64,000 bases of DNA from Korobacter sp963703075 (GCA_963703075.1 OY969786.1:2666001-2730000); one strand, 5' to 3'. Counted from the first letter of the stretch, positions 7,339-17,105 are shown. Translations and numbers: made by a program. Notes: generated by a model from the letters alone, not told the origin.

Positions 7339-8796
7339 TTAGGTGGTAGCCACCGTGGCGTCGTCATCTTCAGCGTGAATGAGCCCAAACTTCTTGAGCT
7401 TGTAGCGCAAGGCGTCGCGGCTGATGTCAAGCAGGCGGGCAGCGTGGGTCTGGTTGCCATTGGCCTCTTTCATCGCCATTTCGACAAAGGCGCGCTCGAC
7501 TTCTTCCAGTGAAGTGCCGCCTTCGGGAATGACCAGCCGCGGTAGGCTGCGGCCGTTCGGCAGTTGTTGCTGCGCCGCCGGGGGAGAGGCGCTTTCGAAT
7601 GCCGTGAACACCGCGTGCTGTTGGGCGACGGCGAATGGCAGGTAATCCGGGCGCAACCGGTCAGTTTCTTCGAGAATCATGGCGCGCTCGATAGCGTTTT
7701 TTAATTCGCGCACGTTGCCCGGCCAGTCGTGCTTCATCAGCAAGCGCCGCGTGCCATCGCTCAGCCCGCGAATGTTCTTTTTGAATTTGCGGTTGTAGCG
7801 TTCGATGAAAAACTCGACCAGGGGAAAGATGTCTTCCTTGCGATCGCGCAACGTCGGCAGGAAGACCGAGATGATCGCCAAGCGGTAATAAAGGTCCTGA
7901 CGAAATTGCCCTTCGCGCACCATTTTTTCGAGATCGCGGTTGGAGGCGGCAATCACGCGCACATCCACTTGCATGTCGCGCACCCCGCCCACCCGGCGGA
8001 TGATCTGATCCTCCAGAACGCGCAGCAGTTTTGCCTGCAGGAGCGGGGAGAGTTCGCCGATCTCGTCGAGGAAGAGGGTGCCACCATCTGCGGTCTCAAA
8101 AAGACCCTTTTTTAGCGTTTTTGCGTCGGTAAATGCACCTTTTTCGTGCCCAAAGAGCTCCGCCTCCATCAAGGTCTCGGGGATGGCCGAGCAGTTGATG
8201 GCGACAAAAGGTTTCTCCTGGCGCCGGCTCTGGTAATGGATTGCCTTTGCTACGAGATCTTTGCCGGTTCCGCTTTCACCTTGTACGAGGATGGTGGTGG
8301 CTTCGCTGGTCGAGATCTTGGTCACGAACGCCATCAGTTCGGTCATCTTTTGCGAGACACCGACGATGTCATGGTAGCCATGCCGGCGGCGCACCTCGCC
8401 CCGCAGCGACTCGACTTCGGTTCGCAGACGGGTGGTTTCCAAGGCATTTTTCACGGCGACCGAGAGCTCGTCGAAATCCAGCGGCTTGCCGACGAAGTCG
8501 TAGGCGCCCAGTTTGAGCGCGGCCTTCACATCGTCCAGTTGCGGATCGGCAGTGATCATGATCACCGCCCGGGCATCGCCTGAATCCTTCAGGCGGCGAA
8601 GAATTTCAAGGCCGCCCATGTCGGGGAGGCGCACGTCCAGCAGCACGAGGTCTGGGCTCTCGTTGTGGGCCAAACGGAGGCCGGCGGCGCCGTTCTCCGC
8701 TTCTAAAACGTGATAGCCCCACTCTTCGCACTTCTGGCGCAGAGACCAGCGGACGAGTCTTTCATCATCAACAATCAGGATTTTCTCTGCGGGCAT
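7339..8796 (-). CDS. Sigma-54-dependent response regulator, NtrC family
   Basis: 485 residues in three parts. The receiver domain (~1-120) has the phospho-acceptor Asp in LLDVRLPDMGG. The AAA+ sigma-54 interaction domain (~145-385) has Walker A GESGTGKD, Walker B GGTLFLDEIGEL and arginine-finger region. A Fis-type helix-turn-helix closes the protein (HAARLLDISRDALRYKLKKFG). The sigma-54 contact loop reads GAFTDA rather than GAFTGA. It should activate RpoN-dependent promoters when phosphorylated by the kinase encoded 23 bases upstream. Its targets cannot be told from this window. Confidence 0.95.
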   Translation of the reverse strand: MPAEKILIVDDERLVRWSLRQKCEEWGYHVLEAENGAAGLRLAHNESPDLVLLDVRLPDMGGLEILRRLKDSGDARAVIMITADPQLDDVKAALKLGAYDFVGKPLDFDELSVAVKNALETTRLRTEVESLRGEVRRRHGYHDIVGVSQKMTELMAFVTKISTSEATTILVQGESGTGKDLVAKAIHYQSRRQEKPFVAINCSAIPETLMEAELFGHEKGAFTDAKTLKKGLFETADGGTLFLDEIGELSPLLQAKLLRVLEDQIIRRVGGVRDMQVDVRVIAASNRDLEKMVREGQFRQDLYYRLAIISVFLPTLRDRKEDIFPLVEFFIERYNRKFKKNIRGLSDGTRRLLMKHDWPGNVRELKNAIERAMILEETDRLRPDYLPFAVAQQHAVFTAFESASPPAAQQQLPNGRSLPRLVIPEGGTSLEEVERAFVEMAMKEANGNQTHAARLLDISRDALRYKLKKFGLIHAEDDDATVATT

Positions 8797-8819
8797 GCGT
8801 TCCGACTAGTGTATTACGT

Positions 8820-9956
8820 CTAGCCGTTCTGGGTGTGAGTCCGCTCCAGCGGAAGGAATACAACAAAAGTAGTACCCTGCCCCGGCGTGCTGGTTACTTC
8901 GATGTGTCCGGCGTGGTCTTCCACGATGCGCCGTGCCAGCGACAGCCCCAAGCCGGTGCCGTGGCCCTTGGTGGTGAAGAAAGGACGGAAGATGTTCTTG
9001 AGGTTTTCGGGAGAAATGCCTGGGCCGTTGTCGGCAATGGAGACGGTTGCATAATCGGTCTGCTTCTGCAGGGTCACGACGATGCGGCCTTCGCGCGCTA
9101 CCGCCTGGATGGCGTTGAGCAGCATGTTCAGCAGAACCTGGTGAATCTGCGCGGGATCGTGCTCGACTGCAGGCACGGACTCCTCGTTCACGAACTCAAT
9201 TTGGATTGCCCGGGTGGTGGCTTGGTCGCGCGCGAACATGATGGCGTGGGCGATGGTGGCGTCGAGGTGGGCGCACTGGAAGTTGGGCTGCTTGGGCCGA
9301 GCAGTTTCGAGCAGATCGGTGAGGATGCGGTTGATATGGATCGCCTCCTGTTTCACTTCCTTGACAACCGCGCACGCCGGGCTGTCGCTGGGAAGGTCGC
9401 GGCCGATGATGTCGATGACGCCGGCAATCCCCGCCAGAGGGTTGCGGATTTCGTGTGCCAGCCCGGCAGCAAGCTCGCCGAGGGTGGCGAGGTATTCGGC
9501 GCGCGACATCTGGGTGCGGTGCAACCGCTGAATCTCTTCACGGCTGTCGCGCAGTTGCCGCACCATGGAATTGAAGTCGCGGCCCAGGTCGCCGATTTCG
9601 TCGTTGCGCCCGGCGAAGTCGACCGAGACATTGAGATCGCCCTGGTGCACCCGCGCGATTTTTGATTGCAGTTCGACCATCGGCTTGCGGACAACATAAC
9701 CGAGGGTTGCCATGATGATCGCGCAAACGATGAATGCTCCCGCGGTAGCGATGGCGATCACGGTGTGGCGTGGTCCGGGATCAAGCGAGACGGTCAGTAG
9801 GACGAAGAGGAGCAGCCCATTCAGCAGAGCAGCCGCGACCGGCAGAAGAGTTTTGAGCTGCCAGTTCATGCGCAGGCGGGAACGGTCGGAGAGGGTCGCC
9901 GAGCTTTGTGTGCCCGAAGTTGTCAGCGACACCGCAGCTGGTTGAACCGTGCTCAT
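8820..9956 (-). CDS. Membrane sensor histidine kinase (HAMP-HisKA-HATPase)
   Basis: 378 residues. Two transmembrane helices (~33-57 and 68-92) are separated by only a short loop, so there is almost no periplasmic sensor. A HAMP domain follows, then HisKA with the phospho-His in GLAHEIRNPLAG (~168), and a HATPase_c domain with N box (LLNMLLNAIQAV), G1 (DNGPGIS) and G2 (GTGLGLSLARRIV). It is the cognate partner of the NtrC-type regulator just downstream. The small sensory loop suggests it senses the membrane or a partner protein. Its start codon overlaps the 3' end of the RAYT gene by 4 bases. Confidence 0.94.
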   Translation of the reverse strand: MSTVQPAAVSLTTSGTQSSATLSDRSRLRMNWQLKTLLPVAAALLNGLLLFVLLTVSLDPGPRHTVIAIATAGAFIVCAIIMATLGYVVRKPMVELQSKIARVHQGDLNVSVDFAGRNDEIGDLGRDFNSMVRQLRDSREEIQRLHRTQMSRAEYLATLGELAAGLAHEIRNPLAGIAGVIDIIGRDLPSDSPACAVVKEVKQEAIHINRILTDLLETARPKQPNFQCAHLDATIAHAIMFARDQATTRAIQIEFVNEESVPAVEHDPAQIHQVLLNMLLNAIQAVAREGRIVVTLQKQTDYATVSIADNGPGISPENLKNIFRPFFTTKGHGTGLGLSLARRIVEDHAGHIEVTSTPGQGTTFVVFLPLERTHTQNG

Positions 9957-10534
9957 TCCGTAGACCCAGTGAATCCCAGCGCCTCCGGAGAGTTCTGCTC
10001 CTTTTTCGCTCTGTGAAAGGGCACGACTTCAGTCGTGCCGTTAGAAGCCTTAAAGAGCGGGGCTTTAGCCCCTGCGGCTTTCTTCCGCGCCAGGAAGTTG
10101 AAGGAGAAGGGATACTCCTCCGATGAACGAACGAGTCCAGCTCTGACAGGGTTCTGCGCGATGTATTCGCGATAATGCCGAAAGGTTTCGAAATCATGCA
10201 CGCGGTCGTCCGCAAAACCGCGCTGCCAGACGTCGTGCGTGTATCCATGTTCTTTCCTGAGCCTGTACGAATATCCTCCCTTGATGAGTTGCATGGCCTG
10301 CTCAATCGTCAAGGCATTATCGACTGAGAGCAGAATATGGATGTGGTCGGGCATGATTACAAAATCGTGGATCTGCAGCTTCCTTGCGATTGCTCTCAGT
10401 ACATCGACGAACAGGAGCGCATTGCGATCTGACTGGAACAGTCGCTTTCCCATCGCTGTTTTCGTTGTGACAAAGAAAGTTCGGGTGGTACGCGCGATGT
10501 TCTTCGGGTTTGCATGGCGGGAGGGTTTCGACAT
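9953..10534 (-). mobile_element. REP-associated tyrosine transposase (RAYT, Y1_Tnp/IS200-like)
   Basis: 193-residue coding region. The Y1 transposase signature MPDHIHILLSV (HxH metal ligands) is near residue 63, followed by the catalytic Tyr region LIKGGYSYRLRKE and the YIAQNPVRAGLV motif typical of RAYTs. I start it at the ATG at 10534 because the upstream in-frame codons are translated REP sequence. The last ~40 residues are read through the REP palindromes at 10020-10072, so they are probably not functional fold. Inverted copies of the same palindromes stand at both ends. RAYTs act on REP elements as single-copy domesticated-like transposases. Confidence 0.9.
10020..10072. repeat. REP pair at the 3' side of RAYT 1
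   Basis: Two palindromes in tandem: GGCACGACT-TC-AGTCGTGCC at 10020-10039 and GGGGCT-TT-AGCCCC at 10059-10072. The same pair recurs in inverted order and orientation at 10541-10593, on the other side of the RAYT gene. They overlap the 3' end of its reading frame. Confidence 0.85.
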
Positions 10535-10540
10535 TGTGCA

Positions 10541-10593
10541 GGGGCTAAAGCCCTTCCTTTTTGTGATCGTTTCGGCACGACTGAAGTCGTGCC
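10541..10593. repeat. REP pair at the 5' side of RAYT 1
   Basis: GGGCT-AA-AGCCC (within 10541-10554) and GGCACGACT-GA-AGTCGTGCC (10574-10593). Their loop bases are the complement of those in the 10020-10072 copy, so the two sides form a true inverted repeat around the transposase. Degenerate further copies follow at about 10649-10660 and 10710-10729 (GGCTCGA-N6-TCGAGCC). Confidence 0.85.
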
Positions 10594-10745
10594 CCTTCAC
10601 TTGTTTTGTGCGAGCGGCTTAAAGCCCAGTCTCTTCCAGACTCTTTACGGCACGACTCACCTGTATTGGTGCGGGCGGCTTCACACCCCGGATTCTTTCA
10701 AACTCTTGCGGCTCGACTGAATTCGAGCCTGATACAAACACTCAT

Positions 10746-10771
10746 GATGGGAGCGGTTGCCCGCTCCCATC
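10746..10771 (-). terminator. Hairpin after ccsA, possible terminator
   Basis: Perfect 11-bp stem GATGGGAGCGG/CCGCTCCCATC with a 4-base loop, placed 8 bases after the ccsA stop. The minus strand after it reads ATGAGTGTTTG, only weakly T-rich, so it may be a terminator or an mRNA-stabilising REP-like hairpin. Confidence 0.5.
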
Positions 10772-10778
10772 CTCGTCC

Positions 10779-12194
10779 TCATGCGTACGCGTGCAAGCCG
10801 GGAAGCAGATACGTGACGCCGAGGAAAGTGAAGATCACCACCGCAAATCCGAAGATCGCGAAATAGGCGGCGCGACGGCCGCGCCAGCCGCGGGTGATGC
10901 GCATGTGCAGATACGCTGCGTAAATCAGCCAGGTAATGGCCGCCCAGTCTTCCTTCGGGTCCCAGCTCCAATACGAGCCCCAGGTGCGGTTCGCCCAGTA
11001 AGCGCCGGCAGCGATCATGCCGGTCAGCAGCGGAAAGGCGATGCAGATGGTTTTATAGGTCACGCGATCGAGGGTGTCCGCCGAGGGCAGCATGCGCTGA
11101 AGATCCGTGCGCCGCCACAGCAACATGAGATAAAGCAGCGAAGCGAAGATGCTGGAGATCACCCCGCCGAGAATGAACGGACTGGCAGCGAGAACGGTGG
11201 GCAACGCCGTTCCGTCGTCGGTTAGGTACGTGCCTTGCCGCGCGCGCAGGATGAACGCACCGAGGGTTGCCACCTGCAGGAGGATGCTGATAAACATGCC
11301 GCGGTCTGCCCAGGTGTAGGCCTGGTCGTACTTGCGAACCCGCGCAAAGATATTGAGCACGAGCGGCACAATGGCTCCCACCGCAACCAGCACGAACAAC
11401 CAGCCGAGATCGGGGATATTGACGAAGAAACGCACGCCGCGCTCCATTGCGTCGGTTTTATGCTCAATATCCCAGCCCGTGACAGAGAGTGCGCCGGCGT
11501 GGAAACGGGTCGCGACGATGGCAAGAAACACCGAGGCGGTCATGGCGCTCGTCCAGAACTGGAAGTTCTCGGTCCCGAAGTCGTCCTGGATGAGGAACAT
11601 CATGGCGATCGCGAAGCTCACCGCACATGCCGCGTAACTCAGCATCGCCAGCGTGACGTGGACGTGCAGCCAGGTGGATTGCAGCGCCGGAACGAGGGGA
11701 CGAACTTCACTCGGCAGCAACTGCATCAAAATCACGCTGACGACGGCAAGCGGCATGGTGATGGAACCAACAATGCGCACGCCATATTTCTTCTCAGCGA
11801 TCAACGTCAGCAGTGCGACCGTCCACACGAAACTGAGCAGCATCTCGTAAATGCTGGCAAAGGGCGGACGTCCTGACATGTACCAGCGATGCCCGGCGGC
11901 AAAAGTATTCGCCAGCCAGCCAATCGCGGTGCAGAGCGATGCGTACTTAACGTAACGCTCGGTACCGGTTACGCCGAAGCCCATGTAGAGCGCGCCTGCG
12001 CCGGCGTAAAAGATCAACGCGGCATAAAGCAGGTTGCTCTCGGTGAACACCGGTTGGTGCGACTTTGCGATGCCCAGCAGCGCCGTGATAAGCAGGAAAA
12101 CCACCCCAAGGCCAACGAGGACCAGCAGCAGGCTTCCGGTCGAGGGCGTTTTCTCTTCGATATGATCGATTTCAACAGCTCGTGCTCGTGCCAT
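10779..12194 (-). CDS. ccsA: Cytochrome c assembly protein CcsA/ResC (haem handling)
   Basis: 471-residue polytopic membrane protein of the System II cytochrome c synthase. The tryptophan-rich WWD haem-binding signature is seen near the C-terminus (WGSYWSWDPKEDWAAITW), with conserved His residues in flanking loops (WLHVHVTLAMLSYAA and YLHMRI). Together with ResB it moves haem across the membrane and attaches it to CXXCH. The ATG at 12194 is preceded by GGGGAGA. It is the second gene of a resB-ccsA operon, 28 bases after resB, that faces away from the multihaem cytochrome cluster. Confidence 0.94.
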   Translation of the reverse strand: MARARAVEIDHIEEKTPSTGSLLLVLVGLGVVFLLITALLGIAKSHQPVFTESNLLYAALIFYAGAGALYMGFGVTGTERYVKYASLCTAIGWLANTFAAGHRWYMSGRPPFASIYEMLLSFVWTVALLTLIAEKKYGVRIVGSITMPLAVVSVILMQLLPSEVRPLVPALQSTWLHVHVTLAMLSYAACAVSFAIAMMFLIQDDFGTENFQFWTSAMTASVFLAIVATRFHAGALSVTGWDIEHKTDAMERGVRFFVNIPDLGWLFVLVAVGAIVPLVLNIFARVRKYDQAYTWADRGMFISILLQVATLGAFILRARQGTYLTDDGTALPTVLAASPFILGGVISSIFASLLYLMLLWRRTDLQRMLPSADTLDRVTYKTICIAFPLLTGMIAAGAYWANRTWGSYWSWDPKEDWAAITWLIYAAYLHMRITRGWRGRRAAYFAIFGFAVVIFTFLGVTYLLPGLHAYA

Positions 12195-12222
12195 TTGTTT
12201 CTCCCCGGCTTAATTCGTGTGG

Positions 12223-13668
12223 CTAGACCTGCGCCATCGCTTTTTGGTTTTCGACGGCAGTCTCTTCCTGAATTCCCAATTCCTGGCGGATGGCCGCCAA
12301 TAACTCACGATATTTCTCTTCGAAACGGTCTTTGTTCTTGTTGGCAGCACCGCCGACCCACAGCACGAGGCCGCCGTCCCTGGTCTCGACCGGCATGATC
12401 CAGAAGCGGGTGTGCACCATGTAGAAAGCCACGCCCAGACCGCACCCCATTAACAGCACGCCCGCCCAAATGCCCCATTGCCCGGGCTCATGCGAAATCT
12501 CGAGGCCGGTGTAGTGCTGCATCTGCATCGCAGTGGCGTCGTCGCGCAATTGAAACTGGTAGGGCGCTTTCTGTTGGTCGGTGCTGTTCTGATAAGCGGG
12601 CATCAGCCACACCTGCGACTCGGTACCCGCGCGATTCACCGCGAGATGAAAAGCCGGGTTCACCGGATCGTTGGAGCGGCGGAAGATCTGGTTATCGCGG
12701 ATGAAGAAGTCAGGAATGAATTCGGTGAGGGTGACAGTCGTCTGCGGATCGAGCGCAACCGCTTGGTTGAGTGCTACGTCGATCACTTGCGGTGCTCCGC
12801 CCTGAACTGGCTGTGCCACGAGGCTGGCTTTCGCCAACTGCGCTGTCGAGCCCCAACTGGCCTGGTAGAAGCGAATGCCGCCATATTCAAGCGGATCGTT
12901 GACGACGATCTCTTTGTTTTTCACCACCTGGCCGTCGCGTACCACGCTCAACTTCGACCACCATCTCTTCGGCGATCCGTCGGCGTACGTTTCTTCCCCG
13001 GTGTCGTTGCAGCGGATGGCAAACGGCAGCGTCTTCTTGCCGCCATCGCGCAACTCGATCACGTTGTTGCTCTGTCCATTCACCACCGCCATGAAGCCGC
13101 GATAGCCGACGATAGCGTCGATGATGCCGCCCAGGAAGATCAGCAGCAGGCTGGCGTGCACGATGTAAACCGCCATCACCGAGAAACGATTCTTCTCGGT
13201 GTAAAGAGAAACCTGGTCATGATCGACAATGCGCTCGCTCTTCCAGCCGAGCCCGTGAAGCGCTTTTTCCGCAGCGGCGAGTCCAACTTGCGCGTTGGTG
13301 ATTGGAAATTCGGCGTGGTTGGGCAGCACCGCGCGGAAGTGCGAATCGGGCCGGCGATAGGGACGGGCATAGAACCGCCAGGCGTTGGGCCAGCGATCGA
13401 TCGAAGCGAAAATGATGCTGATGCTCACCAGCCCCAGGAGCGTGGCAAACCACCAGGCGTGGAAAATATCGGTGAGGGTGAGGCGGTCGAGCCAATACAG
13501 CGTGGTGGGCGAATAGGCTTGCGCCATCTTGTCGGGATCGGTCATGGGCCGCTGCAGGATGAAAGTTCCCAGGGCCGCCGCCATCACGGTCAGGATGAGC
13601 AGAATGATTCCGGTGCGCAGATTGGCAAAGGTTCTATAAATTCGGTTTGGTATCGACGTGAAGGCCAT
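12223..13668 (-). CDS. resB: Cytochrome c biogenesis protein ResB/Ccs1
   Basis: 481 residues with the ResB pattern: N-terminal membrane spans (LRTGIILLILTVMAAALGTF, then ~75-95), a third after residue ~165 (VYIVHASLLLIFLGGIID), a large soluble domain, and a final span near residue 420 (IWAGVLLMGCGLGVAFYMVH). It partners CcsA in System II haem ligation. GGAG precedes the ATG. It starts about 400 bases from the 16-haem cytochrome gene on the other strand, so the maturation operon and its largest local client share one divergent control region. Confidence 0.93.
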   Translation of the reverse strand: MAFTSIPNRIYRTFANLRTGIILLILTVMAAALGTFILQRPMTDPDKMAQAYSPTTLYWLDRLTLTDIFHAWWFATLLGLVSISIIFASIDRWPNAWRFYARPYRRPDSHFRAVLPNHAEFPITNAQVGLAAAEKALHGLGWKSERIVDHDQVSLYTEKNRFSVMAVYIVHASLLLIFLGGIIDAIVGYRGFMAVVNGQSNNVIELRDGGKKTLPFAIRCNDTGEETYADGSPKRWWSKLSVVRDGQVVKNKEIVVNDPLEYGGIRFYQASWGSTAQLAKASLVAQPVQGGAPQVIDVALNQAVALDPQTTVTLTEFIPDFFIRDNQIFRRSNDPVNPAFHLAVNRAGTESQVWLMPAYQNSTDQQKAPYQFQLRDDATAMQMQHYTGLEISHEPGQWGIWAGVLLMGCGLGVAFYMVHTRFWIMPVETRDGGLVLWVGGAANKNKDRFEEKYRELLAAIRQELGIQEETAVENQKAMAQV

Positions 13669-14070
13669 AGGTCTCCAATGCGTGCAGCCGTGAAAAATGC
13701 ACGTCAGCAGCCAAACATCCCCTCAACCTAAGTTCCTGTTCTTCCTACAGATGAGTTGCGCGATGGCCCAGTCGAAGGGAGCGGGAGTGAGGCATATCAC
13801 CCAAGGCGATGATCAAACCGCGCATGGCGGCGGAGCGGCGAGCGGCAACTCACAATCCGATGATGCTGGGTCATTTCACCGCTGCCATGCGGCACAAGAC
13901 GCAAACAACCTCGGACACACGCTCTTTGGAGCGGCCAAAGGTGTTACGCTCCAGACTCCTTACTCCGAGGAATTACAGCAGCTTAGAACGAAGTTCGGCA
14001 GGCCACGCAGCGCGGCATCCAGACGGCAATCGTATTGCACTAACCTCGTCGGAGCGCCGTGGAGGAAGTT
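13669..14070. promoter_or_regulatory. Divergent control region, resB-ccsA versus the multihaem cluster
   Basis: 402 bases with no convincing gene. It must carry promoters for both directions. A partial CRP/FNR-like palindrome, GTGA-GGCATA-TCAC, lies at 13787-13800; it lacks the outer T and A of the perfect sites at 30532 and 33069. GGAGG at 14061-14065 is the ribosome binding site of the 16-haem cytochrome. Confidence 0.4.
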
Positions 14071-15489
14071 GTGAAGAGGGCCTTCTCGATCGTGGGTCTG
14101 GTTTTGCTGGCAAGCACAAGTTGTCTTTTTGCCGCCACCCACCCTGTTCCTTTGGACAAAAATACCGACACCGCGAAATGCATTGAGTGTCACGAAGATA
14201 AAGCCAAGGGCAAATTTGTGCACTCCGCGATTCAAGCGGGATGCACGAGCTGCCACGAGGTCCGGGTGAACAAAGACATCACCCGGGTGAAGCTGACGAC
14301 GGCGACGCCACAAGCTTTATGCATCACCTGCCACGCCGACAAAACCGCCGCGGACCTGAAGGGCACGGTACATCCCCCCGCCGTGCGCGACTGCATTAAG
14401 TGCCACGATCCGCACCAGTCGGACAATAAATTTCAACTGATCAAAGCGACCTCCGGCGACGCGAAAGAGAATCTCTGCCTCACCTGCCATACCCAAGGCA
14501 CCAATGTTCCGCAAGGCGGCAGCCGCCATGCAGCTCTCGACATGGGCTGCGATACCTGTCACGTGACCCACAAAGTCGGCGAGACCGGCAAACAGGAATT
14601 CGATTACCACCTGACGAAAGCTGCGCCCGCGCTCTGCCTGGATTGTCACGACGCGAAGGACGAAAAGCTGATCAAGGCGCACAACGGACAGCCATTTGCG
14701 ACCGCGACGTGCACCCAATGTCATGATCCGCACCAGTCTGCGCAGCCGAAGCTGATGCAGAAGTTTACCCACATGCCGTTCGCAAGCAACGCCTGCGACA
14801 GCTGTCATCAGCCGGCGAAAGACGGCAAAGTCGTTCTCACGAATACGGACACAAAGGCAATTTGCGTCACCTGCCATGACGAGCAGGCCAAGAAGATCGA
14901 AAGCGCCAAGGTGCAACATCCAGGCGCCCAGGGCGACTGCATTGCGTGCCATAACCCGCATGCCGGCAAGAGCCCTGGATTCCTGCAGCCCGATCCCGTA
15001 CGCGCATGTCTTGCGTGCCATAGCGACCAGGCTGACCAGTTCAAGAAAGCGCATTTGCACCAGCCGGCCTTCCAGCAGGGATGCGCAACCTGCCACGAGC
15101 CTCACGGCGGCGACAACCAGCACCTGCTGCGCACCGCGAAGACGCAGGACCTTTGCCTCGAATGCCATGGACCCGATTCACAGCCGAAGAAGCTCGAAGC
15201 CGAGCACTTGATCACGATCTTCAATGGAAGCGTGAGGCTGCCGGAGGATTATTTCAGCAAGAACAAGGTGCCAATCCTTCCCTTGCGCTACGGACGCGGG
15301 CATCCGGTCGAAGGCCATCCTGTGTCGGACGTGGTAGATCCATCGAACACGACGAAGATCGAAGCGAGGCTCAACTGCATGTCGTGCCACCAGCCGCATG
15401 CCTCGGCCCAACCCGACTTGCTGGTGAAGGACCAGGCCAACAATATGCAGTTCTGTTCGAGCTGTCACAAAGATCTGACGCGCCGATAG
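14071..15489 (+). CDS. Secreted 16-haem cytochrome c (doubled-CXXCH type)
   Basis: 472 residues with a signal peptide (KRAFSIVGLVLLAS...FAA) and sixteen CXXCH motifs, many spaced as pairs with CHDPHQS or CHNPHAG context. That is one haem per ~29 residues, as in periplasmic or outer-membrane electron-transfer cytochromes of the doubled-CXXCH class. I choose the GTG at 14071 because GGAGG lies 5 bases upstream; a GTG at 14059 is in frame but overlaps that site. It leads the cluster with two NHL proteins, a parvulin, a beta-barrel and two more multihaem cytochromes. A role in moving electrons across the periplasm is inferred. Confidence 0.93.
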   Translation: MKRAFSIVGLVLLASTSCLFAATHPVPLDKNTDTAKCIECHEDKAKGKFVHSAIQAGCTSCHEVRVNKDITRVKLTTATPQALCITCHADKTAADLKGTVHPPAVRDCIKCHDPHQSDNKFQLIKATSGDAKENLCLTCHTQGTNVPQGGSRHAALDMGCDTCHVTHKVGETGKQEFDYHLTKAAPALCLDCHDAKDEKLIKAHNGQPFATATCTQCHDPHQSAQPKLMQKFTHMPFASNACDSCHQPAKDGKVVLTNTDTKAICVTCHDEQAKKIESAKVQHPGAQGDCIACHNPHAGKSPGFLQPDPVRACLACHSDQADQFKKAHLHQPAFQQGCATCHEPHGGDNQHLLRTAKTQDLCLECHGPDSQPKKLEAEHLITIFNGSVRLPEDYFSKNKVPILPLRYGRGHPVEGHPVSDVVDPSNTTKIEARLNCMSCHQPHASAQPDLLVKDQANNMQFCSSCHKDLTRR

Positions 15490-15510
15490 GCAGCGCGAGG
15501 AGTGAAGACC

Positions 15511-16732
15511 ATGCTGGAAGTGAAAACAAGCTCGCTGCACAGCGCCGGGATCGCGGTCCTGCTCGGAATCGCCTTACTGTCGCCGATCTGCGCCCATGGC
15601 GAAAAGAAGAAAAAGGCTTCCCCCGCAGACAGCAAGCCGAGAGTGATCGACTATTCGAACATTGTCTGGCCGAATCCACCGGCGGTCGCCCGCATTAAAT
15701 ACCAGGCTTTTTACGCGGCGGAAAAAGTCTCGCAGCTTGAAACCGAGAACAGCACCAAGAAGGCGAAGTGGATGGACCGTCTGGCCGGCTCGCAACCGCA
15801 AACAGACACCACCAAGGTCCTCTGGCAGCTTGCCGAGCCGTACGGACTGGCAGTCGATTCCAAGAACAACTTGTATGTCGCCGATCAGAAGGTCGGCGCG
15901 ATTTTCATCTTCAACACGGAAACCCGCGACCTGGAGATGATCAAGAACCAGACGCATGCGCACTTTGGCCGCATTATCGGCCTTGCCATGGACGATGACG
16001 ACCGGCTCTTCGTCTCCGATCCTCAGCTCCGGCACGTTCTGGTATTCGATAAAGATCACAAGCCCATCGATGTCATTACAGACGGCTTGGCCGAGCCAGG
16101 CGGGATGGCCATCGATCGCGAAAACCGGCTGCTGTATGTGGCGGATGTGAAGCTCGACCAGGTGCTGGTGTATGACGCGGATACGCTTAAACTACTGCGG
16201 AAAATGGGAACCACTGGTCGTAACCACGAACTCACTTCGCCTGGAGACTTTGCGAAACCGGGCGGAATGGCGGTCGATAAGGACGGCAATCTTTATGTGG
16301 CCGACACCCTGAACGATCGCATTGAGATCTTCGACGCCGACGGACAATTCATCCGTGCCTTCGGTAAGAACGGCGATGGTCCCGGATACTTCGGGCGTCC
16401 GAAGGGAGTTGCCATCGACGGCGACGGCCATATCTGGGTCGCCGACGGCATGCAGGACCCGCGTCCAGGTCTTCAACCAGGAAGACCGGTTACTCATCTC
16501 CTTCGGGGGGCACGGGCTGCTGCCCGGACAGTTCCAGGCGCTTGCAGGCATTGCCTGCGACAAGAACAACCGGGTGTTTACCTCCGAGATCTTCTACGGA
16601 CGGGTGCAGCAGTTTCAGTATGTGAACGATGCGGAAGCAGAACGCCTGCAGCAACAAAAAGACGCCCAGCGCGGAAAGAAGCCCGCTGCCCCCGCCCAGG
16701 AAGTCTCCGCTGTGCCTGCCCCAAAAAGCTAA
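15511..16732 (+). pseudogene. Secreted NHL-repeat beta-propeller protein 1 (apparent +1 frameshift)
   Basis: About 406 residues if read through a frame change near 16457-16460. The first part has a signal peptide (GIALLSPICAHG), a proline-rich linker (IVWPNPPAVARIKY) and five NHL blades (GLAVDSKNNLYVAD, GMAIDRENRLLYVAD, GMAVDKDGNLYVAD, GVAIDGDGHIWVAD). The blade then continues in the next frame (RVQVFNQEDRLLISFGGHG, ending AQEVSAVPAPKS). The expected text at the join is DRVQVF, so one extra base in GGACCC explains it. The ATG at 15511 has AGGAG 9 bases upstream. The gene could be truly broken, an assembly error, or less likely recoded. Confidence 0.85.
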
Positions 16733-17105
16733 GCCGGACGGCAGTGCACGCAGCAATCAGTGCCGGTCTGCGTTCTGCGTTGATGCATCGACTGTTGAAC
16801 TCCGCAACATCCTCAACACGGCAACTGCGGGATTTAACCAACGGCACCGTCCAGTTGGATCATTTCCCCCACTTCGAGCTCGATTCCCATTTCGACACTG
16901 ATCCCATTCCGAACTGTTCAGCGAACTAAATACAGAGACTTACGCGACATTTCCAGTATTTCGAGTGGCGAGCGCACTTCGGATGACAAGTTGCACAAGG
17001 AGAGTAGGGGCGGCTGTGAAAAGTGCCCAAGCACCCGATGCAGCCCTTGGCCTAAGCCTCTGCGTATTTGTATACGCGTTGTACAAATCAGGAGGTCGTA
17101 CTTTT
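16733..17105 (+). other. Intergenic leader before the tetrahaem cytochrome
   Basis: 373 bases without a supported gene. The only feature I can name is the strong AGGAGG about 11 bases before the ATG at 17106. The gap suggests that the tetrahaem cytochrome has its own promoter, but no clear -35/-10 or operator stands out. Confidence 0.4.

Noticed and set aside
12478..13731. 417-codon plus-strand open frame opposite resB
   Set aside because: resB on the other strand has clear domains and a ribosome binding site; this frame is Arg/His/Val-rich noise.
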